Numbered from the stretch's first letter, positions 46,892 to 60,185 are shown. The stretch is 64,000 nt of DNA from Heterobasidion occidentale (GCA_039111635.1 JBCAQO010000005.1:1240001-1304000), one strand, 5' to 3'. Notes: a model not told the origin generated them from the letters alone. Translations and numbers: made by a program.

Positions 46892-47302
46892 AATAACTAC
46901 TCGTACACGGAAGGAAACGATGGACGCAGACGGGTAAGCGATGATAGTACACAGATTTACAAAGCAAACGAACGGGACAAAAACGAGACGAAAAGAGACG
47001 CAACGAACTTTTGGGAGAGGGATACGGGGAGATGCAATGCAGGGGGGGCTCGCGACGCGTGGAGGAGATGTTCCTGACGAACGAGGTGACACGGACGACC
47101 CATTAAGGAGTGGGGGAGGATGATATGAGCAAGCGATGTCGTGATGTCGTGAGATAGAGACAAATAAGTGATGTCGTGATTAGGATCGTCGGCGTCGTCG
47201 TCGATGGTATCATATGGGCATGTGGTATGCTGTGGGGGAACAATGCAATGCGAGGATGGGTAACCAGATGGGAACGAGACGAGAAAGCCCGAGTCGCGAC
47301 GA

Positions 47303-49068
47303 CTAGCGCCGAACGACCTGCTTGCCAGGGAAGAGGAACAGCCGCTTCATGGAGGGCTGCACCTCCACCTCGACTTCGACGATCTGCGTCTTGCCATTGA
47401 TGACCTGCTTCTCGAAGCGAATCTCCTTGCGCTTCGGCATGGGCATGATCGGATACGTCGTCACATTGTCGTAGGACCACGAACGTGCTACGAAGAACCA
47501 CGAGGTTAGAACCAGATCGGTCACGCACAAACCGTGAGACTCACTTTCGATGACAGGCCTCTTCGGCGCGGGCAACGAGCCCACCTCGCCAGGCTCCGGC
47601 AGCTCTGGAATCGTGCCCTCCTCGCTGAACTCGCTCCCTCGACGGCTCAGGGGGCTCTTCACAAGGCTGCGCGTTGAGCCCGATCGCCAGCTCGAGACGG
47701 ACGAGGTGCCACCCGAGTGCGACGATGCAGCTGAATGCGATCGAAGTTTCACGTTCGGCACCAGCAACATCCCCTCGGCCCCCGGCATCACTAAACTGTG
47801 CTCCTTGCGGCGCGCCATGGGGAGGGACTGCGGGGAAGCGCCAGACAGGGACGTTCGCGAGTCGGTTCTCCTCACGAACGTGAGCGGGTAATATGAAGAC
47901 ACCTCCTCCTGGGTCTTGGAGCGCATGCTCGCATTGAAGTCGGGAGGCGCGGGTGCGTGAGAGGCCACAGGTGTGGTGTTTTCGCTGAGGGTGGAGTAGA
48001 CGCCAACGGAACGATGGGGCGACGCGGGGAAGGACCTGTACGCAGATGCGCGTTCCTCGCTACCCATAGCCTGCTTCTTGGCGGAGTCGACAGACGAGAT
48101 GGAGTAGACGGAGGACCGCCAAGCGTCGGAACCATCCGTCCATCCAGGAATGGGCTTGCGCTCACGTGAGGGAGCCTGGTTGTTGAAGGGGTATGACGAT
48201 CGCTTTGGAGCAGGCTCAGGGCAGAGCGCAGCCTTGATACGGCGCGCAGCCATCATGACTCCACTCTGGTACTCCTCTGCGGGATCGGAGGGAGGAGTTG
48301 TGTCTTCCTCCTCGTCGAAGACTGCGACTCGGGCGGGAAGGGGTGGAAAGTTGTACATGCGCGCAAGGGCTGCGACGCTGGGTGAGATGGAGGCGTAGTC
48401 GACGGTATCACCAAGGATGTTGTCATCCGAGTCGACGGAGGTGGAAGTGCTCGAGGCGCTGTCGTCGATCTCGCTGATGGGCGAGGGGATGCCGGTAAGG
48501 GAATTGTGGGGGACGGGAGGCAAGGTGGGAGAGTCGGGCGCGTCACGGTCTGGGTTGTAGTTGATGGGGAAGCCACCGTGTATGGTGTTGAGGTCGGCCA
48601 AGCGACACTCGTCAGAGCAGTACAGCGGGGTGGGGTTCTGGTCGATGACCGTGCGATGTTTCACCGGAACGGCGGGAGTGGGTTGTGCCGCGGCAAGCGG
48701 TGCAGCGGGGGCGGGGTTCTTCTTGGAGTCTGAACGCTTGATGGTGCCGTTAGGCTTGACGCGCCCTGTTCCGCGAGCGAGGCCACCGGCGGTCCTGGCG
48801 CGAATGGTGCCGTTCTTGGTGCGCGTATGGCGGACGGGGGGCGCGTTCTCTGTGTTGTTTTTCGGGGCTGAGGTTGGGGAAGGGTTAGCGGGGGAGAGGG
48901 AGGGTTGTTTGTTGACTCACGAGATGGGGAGGTGGGGGAGGACGGAGGCGGGGCGGGTGTTGTGGGCTGTTGTGGGATTGGGAGAGGGACGGGGACGGGG
49001 ACGGTGTAGCGCTTTGGGAGGATCTGGCGAGCGCAGACGGGACACCAGGAAGTGTCGAGGTGATCCAT
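47303..49068 (-). CDS. ECL1-type zinc-binding protein (life-span regulatory factor family)
   Basis: Ecl1-type proteins of fission yeast extend chronological life span and respond to nutrient or metal shortage. The start at 49068 gives 'MDHLDTSWCPVCARQILPKR', with the first Cys-x-x-Cys pair. About 100 residues later, after a basic/proline linker, comes 'PLYCSDECRLADLN', the second pair. This split arrangement is the Ecl1 pattern. The long remainder is serine/proline-rich and disordered. The last exon (from about 47488) has 'ARSWSYDNVTTYPIMPMPKR', 'KEIRFEKQVINGKTQIVEVE' and 'MKRLFLFPGKQVVRR', conserved-looking and basic. At roughly 550 residues it is much longer than the 80-residue yeast proteins, as in other basidiomycetes. 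Introns lie near 48870-48920 and 47490-47540. Confidence 0.78.
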
Positions 49069-52000
49069 TGTGGAGGGAGGTGTGTGGACGTGTGTGGCGT
49101 CGGGGACGGGATGGGAGGAGGGAATGTGGACGGGAAAGGAAGAGAGGGAGGAGACGGGCTGGGTATTTATTGATGGATGGCCCACCGGTCCACCCGCTGC
49201 TGAGGGCGCCACGGGGTCGGGACCCAACGAACAAGCCCCACCAATCCTCTCCCGTTCCTGTTTCGTCCCGGCTCGCCCGATGTTCTGCCTCGCCTCCGAC
49301 CCCCCAATAGCCCCCAATTTCCCCGCGGCAACTCGGCTCGTCCGCCACTCCGCTCTAGACCCTCCGTCCTCCCCGCCCACCCATCTTCGCCTCAGCCTCA
49401 CCTGTCCTCGTCTCACAAAGCTCGGTTTCAGCTCGCCCTCCTTCTCCTTGTCCTCCCCCGGTCATACCCCCGCCGCCACCTTCCAGCCACGATCCATCAC
49501 TCCAGCCGCCACACGCTACAAATCCCCCTGCCCCCCCCCATCCGATTACATACCCGTCGCCACCCGTCTTACATATTTCATAGCGCCAGAACCCGCCTCG
49601 CCTCGCCCGGAAAAACACATTCCTTTTCCCTCGCCTCATATCCGCGACCCCGCGACTTCCATGTGCTTGTTGCCATCTGCCCTTATCGCCCTCGGCATCC
49701 CCCGCTCCCCCGCATCTCCCACCCAGTCCGCGTCCCTCCCCGCCGCCGCTCATTTGCCTCCGTCCGAGTCCGCCTCCTTCGTCTCCTTCTGTCAGCAGTC
49801 CCGACTCAACCTCCGTCCCTCCCACCGCGCCCCCCGACATTTCTCCACCGTCCTGGTCCTTCATTTTATCGCAGTTCCGTCCACGCCTGTACATAACGCA
49901 GATCTACAATAGTATGTTTTGCCTCACTTCCATATCGATATGACCTCAACAGCCAACATTGCCATCAAACACCTTCGTCCATGTGTCACCTCACATCGCC
50001 ATCACCCCTCCCCATCTTGTTGTTCGTTGCTCATCAATCTAGACGCACAAGCCGGCCCCGCCATCACCATCATCCGCCGAGCGGCATTCCACCACCAAAT
50101 TCCAGTCCTTGAGTTGCCGAAACTGTATTGGTCCCATCGCTGACAGCGCGTCAATTCGGACACCCGTCTATCACCCAATCCGTCGCACTTGCTTATGTCC
50201 TCGGCTCTCCAGCCCACGCAGGCGCTGGGATCTTCGCTCTTCTCCGAGATCGCGTGTGGACTTATGGGGACTCAGAGGCACGTCTTCTCATCCCGGCCAG
50301 CAAATCAGCGCCCGCAGAACACCCGTCTTCGGCGGGCCCGCCCTCCCATCCCTCTGCTATACCTGGACGCATCTGCCGTTCCACCCGTCCATGCTCATCG
50401 TCTCCGCGCCGTCGTTCGCAGCATACGGCACAGGCCGCCTCGTGCCGTCGCCCCTTCATACATATATACACCCCACCTTGGTAGCGTCTAATTATATATA
50501 GCCCCCGCCAACAGCGCCCAGCGGCTTCGCGCGGCGGGGGAACCTGCGTGAGTAAGTGATGCCCAACACTGATCTCCCGGCCGATCCGCCGACGTGGGTC
50601 TCTCTGCGCGTCGAAAACTTTGCTATCGAGTCGCGCCCGACCCTCGATCGCTACCAGTGTCAATGGAGTTGCATGCTATCCCGCCCGGGAGCAGTCCGGA
50701 CGCTCAGCGACGCATGCTCCCAGTCGATCGCTGACCCACACATCTATCTCAACTCGGCGGTTGCGCGCGCCTCCGTGGCCCCAGTGTTTCAACAATTCAG
50801 ACTCCCGCCCGGAACAGACGCTATAGGTCCATCATCGTCAACCACGGTCGTCCGATGATATCATGCCCTAACACGTCGGTCGTCGCTGCAGCGTCAATCC
50901 TCCGTAACCTCTGGCTCCCCTCTTGATTCGCCAGCTTTCGTCAGCTTTCCCAGCCTTCCCGACTCGGAATCGCATCTCCCGATGTCCCTTCTTCGCAGAA
51001 GAACCCCGCATGTGCGGATTCGAAACGGTCCTCTGTACGGTCCTAGGCTTGGAACCGTGTTCCCCATGTACTTTACCGGACCGCCTCTCTCCACGCGGAC
51101 AATGACACAGGATGCTGACCTGTCCACAAGTCGGGGGTACCCTGCATCATGATATGATTATCTTCGTTCCTCTATCCCATCGACGCCGCAAGGACGAATT
51201 ACATTTACTACTAAGCCAACAGGGGCAGATAGGTCCTTGTGGCACTGCCGTATCCAGACCCGGCCCCCCATCTCGAGACGTACGCCGACATCACGTTTGA
51301 GGCCAAGTAAGTCCAAATGCACGCGTCTCGGCGTCCGGCCGAGCGCGACTGCTATAGCCAACTCAGCCTGTTCCCCCGCCCCCCAGGTTCCCCACCGCCG
51401 GCAACAGCATCATGATCCTGATGCCCACACCGCCACAGTTGCGAGCTTACCCGCGTCCGCATCCTTGCATACCCGATGCGAGCGCGAGCAGGATCGCACG
51501 CCCGCGATCCCACACCCGCACCGCTACTGCGCCCTTCCCCTCCCCCGCATACATGGAAGCAGTGTGGCATGCGGAGATACCCGCATCCATTCATTCCCGT
51601 TAATCCCCCACACTGCCGTCACTCATTAGCCTCTGCGCACCACGCCCCGCCCGTTGCCGTGCGCTCCCGACAGCTCTCCCCGCACGTTGCTGCCAGCAAC
51701 GCACCGCGGTTGCGATCCACGTCCAGCACGAACCACGAACGTGACAGCCCGTCGGGGCGGTCTGTTCACCGATGCCATGTCAGCGCCAGGCAGTTGCCAG
51801 TACTGATGCCCGGAGCGCTCGACGAAGGCCGACCTTCGAAGTGCAAAGTCGAAGCTTCGTTCGCTCGCTGGCGCCGCTGCGGGAACAGGCCCGCTTCTAA
51901 AAGCCTGCATCTCTCCCCGGCCCACCTTATTCGTGCGGTCCTATTTCGGTCGCGGTCCGCGGAATCCACGAATCCGAACCTTTGCCTGCGCCACCACGTA

Positions 52001-55000
52001 TCTAACGCGAGTTACTTATATGTTCGGAAGTCCGACATATCCCCTCCCTCTCTCGCCGCACCGTGCCCACCCCTCAGGCTCAGGATACATGACTGCAGGT
52101 ACGGAGGGTTTCAGTCCTTTGGTGCACGCACAATGGCATGCCATGGCAGATCGCACCCATGCTACGTCGGAACCAGGTCGGATGCCGCGATAGCCGCGGG
52201 TAGATTCTCAGGCTCGACGTGAGTGCGTGTGCACTGGCGAACGCGCAGCCTTAACGGAGCCCTCCACGGCGCCTAAAGCCAACTGGGCGCCCGGGCGTTC
52301 CCGCGCGCCCACATATGTCCACAGGTACGCCGCAGCGTCAGATCGAATGCGCACTGGCGTGGACTGGGTAGGACACAACAGCACGTATGGAATCCCTGTT
52401 GCCCTTGCGGGCAGGGCCGTCGTCGATCACGTCGGCGAGCTCGGTTCGGCCGCCGTCCCGCAGCCTCAGCCCGCTTCATCGAGCTCGACGCGAGCTGCGC
52501 CCCTGTTGCCCCCCACCGTCGATATTCCTGTCCTTCCCGCGCTGGATTTCACAAGCGGCGTGCCGCGCGCGCCAATTGGGAGACGGACCGGGCGCGTGAG
52601 GTTCGAATTCTTCCGCGGTGGCGGCTGCGTCAATCTGGAGTCATTGGTCGATGCGCGATCGAAGCATCGCTCAGGACAGCCGGAAGGCTTATCGGGCCTG
52701 CTTCCAGCCACTGGGGTGCGCTTCCTCGAGCGTCCGTTTCTTGTGCTTCCCGTCCTGGCGCTTCGACTGCACCCACAAGCCGCATTTGCGCTCCCTTGCA
52801 CGATTGGCGGGCGCGCGTTGTGCGGTGGGCAGGCTGGAAGAAGGCGACGACTGCTTATGAATTCGTAAAAAGCGTTAAAGGCGCCGACGCACGCTAATCG
52901 AAATCTCTGAAACGCTTACACGTTATTCATTTTTTTTTGCTTTTGACGCGGCCGCGGCGTGAGCGCTCGCGACCAGTTCGCGGCCCTGCGATCCAGATGC
53001 GGGAGCACACAAGCAAAAAGGTTCCGTTGCAACAGTCGCGACGCACGCGAGCGCACGCGTCGCCCCGACGTCGGTCGACATGTGATACTTGATGCGTCCG
53101 CCGTCAACTCGTCGAGGCTTGTCATCGAGGCGCCCGGTTTCGTAGATAGATCAATAAAGTCAAACATATGTCCACGGAACTATCACAAGTCATCCAGGCG
53201 TGGCCGCGTGAGCTGTGTGGATCGCCACGGTGCGCCTCGATGATGATTTCCAGGCCCGGCGCGGCACCTCCGCCTGTAATCATGGCAGGCCATAAGCTCT
53301 GCACATCGATTGCCTGGCCCCGGCCGGGTCTCCACTACAGATTGCTCCTTACCGATATGTGGGATCTTTAGATGGAAAAGCGCGCCGGTGCAATATACCT
53401 GTGCACACTGACTTCCCCACATGCATGCAGCGCTTTGAGCGATAAGATTGATCTGATCCATCACGGAGGACCCCGAAAAATCACGGTTCCGCATACGTTG
53501 CAGCAGCCAATCCGCGTGCGAGTCGCATCTGCTTGTCCAATGAGATCCGTGATGAGGCCGAGAGGTGACGTGAGACGAGGCGAGGCGAGGCGAGGCGCCC
53601 CGTGGGGCCTCACAGGAACTCGTGTGCAATTGTTTAATCGTTCCCAGAAATGGAATCAAAATGGCGTGGGCCCGGCATATGTAAAATACCTGTCGAGCTG
53701 TTCGACCAAAGCGTCGGAAAACGGACGCTATTCTATGCTATCAAGAATACCAGTCCGAAACAATACAACTCTACCTGCCATCCAGATCTCGACAGAGGCC
53801 TTGCCTGTACATAGATGCATCTACATGTCATAGCACCACTACAAGGACATCCGGCGCGTTGGCGCAGGACATGCTGCCATATTAGCGCGCACGTCGGTCA
53901 AGTAAGCCCTACACAAGGTCTGGGCTCAGTGGGGCCGACTGACTCCTTTCGAGGAATGGAGACGAAGGAGGGTCCATGTCCGGGAACGCACCCTTGTCCT
54001 CGAGCCGGGCCAATTGTACGTCGAGGAGAAGAGAATTTGAGAAGGTCTTGACATGGTGATGGCCTACAACCTCCTCAGTTGTGCCTCATACGGTCATGTC
54101 TAGCCAAGGGTCCATAGGTTGGGATGGTCGCGAATTTGACACAGCATCGAGTAGGGTCTTGCTTACAGAAGGCAGTTCTCGGTTGGGCGAATTATGCATG
54201 ATGTAGTACTTGACCGAACAGAAAGTCTAGAAAAGCAGGTCTAAGCGCTCCTAGGTTTTTCGGCGAATGTCGCACCGTCGTCAAGCCTTCGCATATATGG
54301 TGCAGGTGCTCGCGAGAGGACGCGCCACAGATGCATTTCCGGGCTACGGCAGACGGTACGGGATCGATCCTAGTTCCGCTGCTTTGTCTACGGCGAGGGA
54401 ATGAGTGATGATGACGTCGGGCGGGGGTTTCTGAATCTCGCACCTTCTTTCATCATGAACGATCACTGATCATCGCACACTAATGCCACGACAAAGAACG
54501 TTCTCGCCATCGAGTAGCGCAGATGATCGCATTTGAAGATCAGGCCAGAATGCTCGCACCCCACCTGACCACCTCCGTGTGATCGTGACCTGCGACGTGG
54601 GGAAGTCGGAGCTCGGAAGCTACATATCACCTTTGTGGGAGGCTGTTACAGGTGAGATGAACGCGAGGCAAAGCCCCTATGCGGATCCACTGTGCACAGG
54701 CCTGAACAAAGAGCGGCCACATGACTCCCCTGTGGGCGTGTATAGACACCCGCGAACTGCGATGTGGGACTCGTGACTATGATCGTGCCCCGGCCCGGCC
54801 TGATACCTACAACGCTACACTGTAGCCCGCGAGGTGATAGCAGCTAGGAGTTCTGTTCTGCTAGGAGCTGTTGTAGTTGTTCACAGGGGCATACAGATCT
54901 CGACGCCGCCCAGAGAAGTACCGAAGTGCACGATTCGAACTTTCGAAAGACGCTGCATAGGGGCGTTCATCAACTGACAGCGCCCGGAGTGACCAAGCGA

Positions 55001-56454
55001 GTCCAGACAACGAGTCATTTAGATCTAGAACACCAAGCGTAGTTGTTTCACCGGGCACGGGATGCTTGATGTGAGACGAGATGAGACGGCGATGAATCAG
55101 ACTGACTCGAAGAGGAACAGCTTTCTGGATCCAGTGGTCATGCAGAGACGCTGGTGCTGGCATTGTTTTGCGCACGAACATGAGGGCCTGTAGTGTTTCC
55201 ACAGTGTGAGAGAGCACAACGAGCATAATCTCACGGAGCGTGAAGTGGAGCCTATCTATTACTTGGGTCGAATTGTCCGGAATACGAGGCCCGAAGTCGG
55301 CATCCACGAACCTCCACCGGCAATCCAAGATATATGTCGTCTTTCCGAGAACTGTGAGAAGCCAAAGCAGATCATGAGGGGACCTGAGATGACGCACTTT
55401 CGGCACATTTTAGCTAAGAAATTGTGGAGTCGAGGTGAGTGCAGCGAACCCGGACGCGAACAAATCAGGTCTTCTTTTCGCAAGGACAGGGCTCGTGAGC
55501 ATGAGATTCAACGACTTTGCTACAGAAGCTTCTCGAATTACCTTGTAATCAACGCTCCAAACGTAAAGGGAAGCGGGTCCAAAATGGCATGATGAGAAGC
55601 ATCAACGCAAAGCCATACGGGAGATGTGCGCCCTCCAACAGAGCGAGAAGAAGAGTCAATAAAATCTGCCAAGGAAGAATCGGATAGACCGGTACGAGCT
55701 GACGACAACCACGCTTGAAAATAGGATCTTCGAGAGGGCAAGGACGTCGGACACGTAAGTTGTGAGATGCACCGTGTTAATCGCGCGCCCTGAGATAATA
55801 TCCTCGGAGAACACGATCCCGAGCCGAATGCTCCCATACTGAGCCGAGAGCATGCTGGCGGTGGAAACTTCAGCACTATATATTCTGAAAGGCAACAAGG
55901 ACTCACAGGATATGTATCCACGAAAATTCAAAACATGGATTGATTGCGCACACCTAGAGCCCTGCATCAGAGATATCGACAACACCTTCTGTCAACGCCG
56001 AGCAGGTGAGTGCTCGGAACGAGTAAATCTCCTAGTTGATGAAAGAAATTGATCCTTCCAATACTTATCCTGATTCCTCGGACACCGCTTTGAATTTGAG
56101 ACAGATCATTGAAAATAAGGAGCAATCTGGGTTTGAGTCGAACATCTCAGAGAGCAACATGGTAATGTCAGGGTCGCGAGACTGCACCAGGAGTACATGC
56201 TGATATTGTAGTCCTGCCACCTGGACGACCACAAAAGAATATTGAGTTTCGTGGACCAGCACATTGAACTTTCTGCACAAGCGACGCGCGGCATTTTCCG
56301 AAGCAGCCAGGCACTGAGTAATACTGAGTGGCCGGCTCATGCAGACCATCCCAGACCATCACGGTTCCACCTGGTGCTACCCTGCAGTGGCAGAGTACAA
56401 TTGGATTATCTCAGTTGCTATCCCGGCTTCAAATTATCGATGTTCAACACCCAT
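49069..56454. other. 7.4-kb region without a recognisable gene
   Basis: The first kilobase is C/T-rich and is probably the promoter and leader of the ECL1-type gene. Beyond 49.9 kb, open frames on both strands have biased composition and no conserved motif. (CGAGG)4 lies at 53576-53595. The minus frame 54861-55406 (181 codons, 'RLHFTLREIMLVVLSHTVET') and nearby minus frames up to 56350 could be pieces of a many-exon or decayed gene, but I could not join them into a model. GC content visibly falls after about 54 kb. Confidence 0.4.
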
Positions 56455-57527
56455 GTCACTGATTCCCAAAGACATACATGATTTATTGCACAGATATCCA
56501 GGAGCCATAAATGACTCCTCACCATCATCCGATTCTACTCTGGCATGCTTCGTTGTCAACTAGATGCCCCACTTGTCGACGACCTTCATGAGCGGTGTGT
56601 TTCGTGTCTTTCAATCAAACGTACCTTGATCTGGATGATAGATATTTTACGCATATAGCTGAAGTCGCACATGTGACGACCTGGAGCGAAGGCATGGCTT
56701 TAGTCAATGGTTATACGAACCTAGTTCATCATTCTCAAGTTGATCGATATTTAATCGCGATATCGCCTCCTGCAGATTTCCTATACAAGAAGATGGTGTC
56801 AATTTTGAGTCCCAGCGCTTGATGCCTCACGAGGTTTGGTGTATGAAATCCGATCAGACCTTTATGGATCGCGTCGTCCAGTCTTGCAGGTTGATGCTGG
56901 ACATTTACGGCATGCGACTCTTGTCTGTGCAGACAGGTCTCATCGATCGCTTACCGATCCCTATGGATGACCTGTCTAAATACCAGGAATCTTGCCGGTA
57001 AGTCATCGCAACATGGGTCGCTGGTATCATTACTCACCATTGACGATCAACGTAATCGCAGTCGCCTCGCACAATGACTTTCGTATTACGCGGATCTTGA
57101 AGTGCCTGTCAGAGCTGAGTTTTGAGCATCTGAAGATAGGTTTCCTGTTGCATGTCCTGAACGAGCAAAGCGAGGATGGCCATTTGAATACAACTCGGAT
57201 TCGAAGCAGCAAGGATTCGTGGTGGACAAACTGTATGCGCGACAAGGAGGATAGAGATTGGATTGCTCTACAGACCAGCAAGGTGAGGCGGGACGGAAAT
57301 TATGTGTTTACCAGGTCCATGTACGAGGCAGCCCTATAGAAAAGAGCTTGCGCCGGACATTTGGGTTTAACAACGTCATGATGCGTGGACCTGTTCACAG
57401 ATGCCTCCAGATGGTCTACATAAAGATATTTAACACTGTATGTTCTGTTTGGCCTGTGCTAGTGTACAACAGCGTATTGAGAATTTCAAGACGGAGGCCT
57501 CTTCTATTGTATATACCTCATCATTGA
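56455..57527 (+). pseudogene. OGFr conserved-region protein, reading frame apparently broken
   Basis: The family is named after the vertebrate opioid growth factor receptor; its fungal members have no known role. From the ATG at 56455, 'MSLIPKDIHDLLHRYPGAIN' matches the fungal start. The next block 'FYSGMLRCQLDAPLVDDLHE' is in another frame with no room for an intron. The 'GYIQWL' region is poorly preserved, then 'FPIQEDGVNFESQRLM', 'VVQSCRLMLDIYGMRLLSVQ', 'SHNDFRITRILKCLSELSFE' and 'DSWWTNCMRDKEDRDW' give the clear OGFr signature. The join before 'SHNDF' (57000-57061) also misses frame by one base. The last exon ends 'RRRPLLLYIPHH'. Two misfits suggest decay, although assembly errors could mimic it. 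It ends 216 bp before VPS45. Confidence 0.62.
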
Positions 57528-57743
57528 ACGCTTGAACCGTCGCGAGAGGCAGCAAATAGCGTTTAGCTTCAGCGATTTGTTATGTCATGAGGTCATGCTG
57601 ATTACATGTACATACTTTGCGTGCAACTTGCGATCGTGCCTTCATCCCTGGACGTTGTATCCTTTCCTTATAGTCTGTCCCCCTACCACCAAAGCAAACC
57701 TCGCGCAATACGTTTGTACGCTGAGAAACAATCCTAATTAGAG

Positions 57744-60185
57744 ATGGATGTCGTAAAGGCTGTCGATACATACATCACGAAGATGGTATCGGTCCCTTCA
57801 GCAATGAAGGTGTTCTTGTTGGACACACACACGGTCAGTAGTGTCTCAGTGAGTGCATATTGAAGACCGACCGATTTCCAGACACCCATCGTTTCATTGG
57901 CTTCCACCCAATCAACATTGCTGTCCCATCAAGTCTACCTTACAGATCGCATAGACAACATGAAGCGAGACCGGATGCCCCACATGAAGTGTGTATGCTT
58001 TTTGCGGAATTGTGATGAAAGCTTGGATGCTCTAGAGGCTGAACTTCGGGAACCGAATTATGGAGAATACTACCTGTGTTAGTGGGTGAATCTTTGCGCT
58101 TCAGCATCTCCATGACATCTCTGTATACATTCTGCAGACTTCAGTAACATACTCAGCAAGACTGCCATCGAGCGTCTAGCTGATGCGGATGAATTCGAAG
58201 TCGTCAGGGAAGTGCAGGTGAGCTCATAGCCTCGCTCTGTTAGGTTTAGTCTGATACATATGCCAAGGAATACTTCGCAGATTATGCACCTCTCCTTCCC
58301 TCTCTGTTCTCGCTGAACCACACTCCTTCCTCTTCGAAGCCATTGTTCGGTTCGTCGCCAAACACATGGGACCCCAAAGCGTTGCAATACACTGTTCAGG
58401 GTCTCATATCGGTGTTGCTTAGCTTGAAGAAGAAGCCCGTGATTCGGTACGAGAAGATGAGTGCTATGGCGAAGAAGTTGGCCGTTGAAGTTCAGGTACG
58501 CAGGCCATGAACGATCGAATAATTCCGGACCGTTCACAATCGAATAGCACTGCGTTCAATCGGAATCCCAACTATTCGATTTTCGGTTGACACAAGTTCC
58601 GCCATTGCTCCTGATCCTCGACAGGCGAAATGATCCAGTGACGCCCATCCTTTCACAATGGACTTACCAGGCCATGGTGCACGAGCTTTTCGGAATACAA
58701 AATGGCCGTGTTGATATGACCCAAGTGCCAGATATCCGACCGGAGCTGTCTGTGAGTCATCTCGCCAACTGTATGAGTTCTCCTGCTCACAGGACCAGGA
58801 AATCACATTAACGACTTCGACGGACCCATTCTTCCAAGCTCATCATCTAGCCACTTTCGGCGACCTTGGGACTTCTCTCAAGTCCTACGTGCAGTCTTAT
58901 CAGGCACGCTCCCTTGCCCAGAACCCTGCAACTATAAATTCCATCACAGATATGAAGCGTTTCGTGGAGGAATATCCCGAATTTAGGAAGCTTGGTGGGA
59001 ACGTGAGCAAGCATGTGGCTCTAGTCGGTGAGCTGAGTCGACTTGTCGGGAAGGAGAAGTTGTTGGAAATTGGTGAGGTCGAGCAAGGTCTTGCAACGTC
59101 GGCAGGGGCGGACATCAAGGTTAATTGCATCTACCTCTTCACAAAAATTGCCTACAACGCTGACGACAAGCATAGAGTGTGCAAACATTCATCACAGATA
59201 ACGCTGTTTCGCCCAAGGCGAAACTGCGCCTTGTCATTCTGTATGCTCTGCGGTACCAAAAGACGCAGGCAAGCAACATCGCATCACTTATCAACCTCGC
59301 ATTGCAAAACGGCGTCCGGCGGGAGGATGCTCGTGTGCGTTCTTGCTTAGTTTCGTGATAGGCTCAGTCACTTATCACAACATTAGCTGGTCTACGCAGT
59401 GCTCAATATAGCTGGTTCAGATCAGCGGCAAGATGATTTGTTCTCTACTGAGTCTTTGCTTGCGATGGGTCGCTCCGCCTTGAAAGGATTGAAGGTAACA
59501 AACTTCATCATTGGGGACGACGCGTCTGACTGCTGCCTACAGGGTGTAGAGAATGTGTACATGCAGCACACTCCTCATCTGTCACAGACGCTGGAAAATC
59601 TTTTCAGAGGGCGTCTAAAAGACACAAGTTATCCATTCCTAGAATCGGCGGGTCCGAACGCTGGTTTGCAGAGGTGCGCTTTCTTATCTTCATTCCTGGT
59701 TGCAACATGGCTTCATCGGTTCACAGACCGCAAGATGTCATCATCTTCATGATTGGCGGTACAACATATGAGGAAGTGAGAGCGATTTCTCTCCTTAACC
59801 AGGATGGCGCAGCTATTGGTACCGGGGGAGCTCGTTTCCTGCTGGGAGGAAGCTGCATTCACAATTCATCGAGGTAATTGGCCCCATTCGTTTTGTTCTG
59901 TTGCGAACACTGAGCTTCTTTTTCAGTTTCCTTGACATGGTCAGCTCTGCAGCGGCAGGCTTCCCTTCCTCGATTTATGAACCGCCACCGGAGTCAGCTT
60001 CAAATGCTCCGGCATTGAATTTAAATCTAGGGAGTGTCAATGTCAGTATTGGTGGTCCCGGAGGTACAGGAGTATACAGGACCAGCGGGGACAATGTGGG
60101 TGTCCAGGCTGATGGGATCAGGGACGGCGTGAGGAGTCTCATTGGAAAGGTGAAGCAAGGCGTAGACCGCATAGGACTTCAGTAG
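57744..60185 (+). CDS. VPS45: Vps45, Sec1/Munc18 protein of endosomal and vacuolar fusion
   Basis: Vps45 binds the syntaxin Tlg2/Pep12 and guides SNARE assembly at the trans-Golgi network and endosomes. The start '[20 protein letters not shown]' followed by '[10 protein letters not shown]' is the standard Vps45 opening. Further blocks: '[20 protein letters not shown]', '[20 protein letters not shown]', '[20 protein letters not shown]', '[20 protein letters not shown]', '[13 protein letters not shown]', '[20 protein letters not shown]', '[20 protein letters not shown]', '[20 protein letters not shown]' and '[20 protein letters not shown]', all typical of SM proteins. About ten introns are spliced in frame. 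After the domain, a glycine/asparagine-rich tail ends '[14 protein letters not shown]'. Length is about 640 residues, as in other fungi. Confidence 0.95.

Larger units (their letters stand above)
39436..47302. other. 7.9-kb GC-rich region without a recognisable gene, rich in simple repeats
   Basis: Both strands carry many open frames of 60-330 codons, but their translations are Arg/Ala/Ser/Pro-biased, overlap each other in several frames and show no family motif, as expected for GC-rich non-coding DNA. Simple repeats cluster here (AAGC, GTC, GCCTC, GAAT, GGCA and GGGTA units). The left 500 bp hold the end of the DUF6533 transcript, the right part the end of the ECL1-type gene. Non-coding RNA, decayed mobile DNA or very diverged micro-exon genes cannot be excluded. 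Confidence 0.5.

Noticed and set aside
54915..54945. GTTCGAATC on the minus strand, checked as a tRNA T-loop
   Set aside because: Flanking bases cannot form the T stem and no A box or acceptor stem is found.
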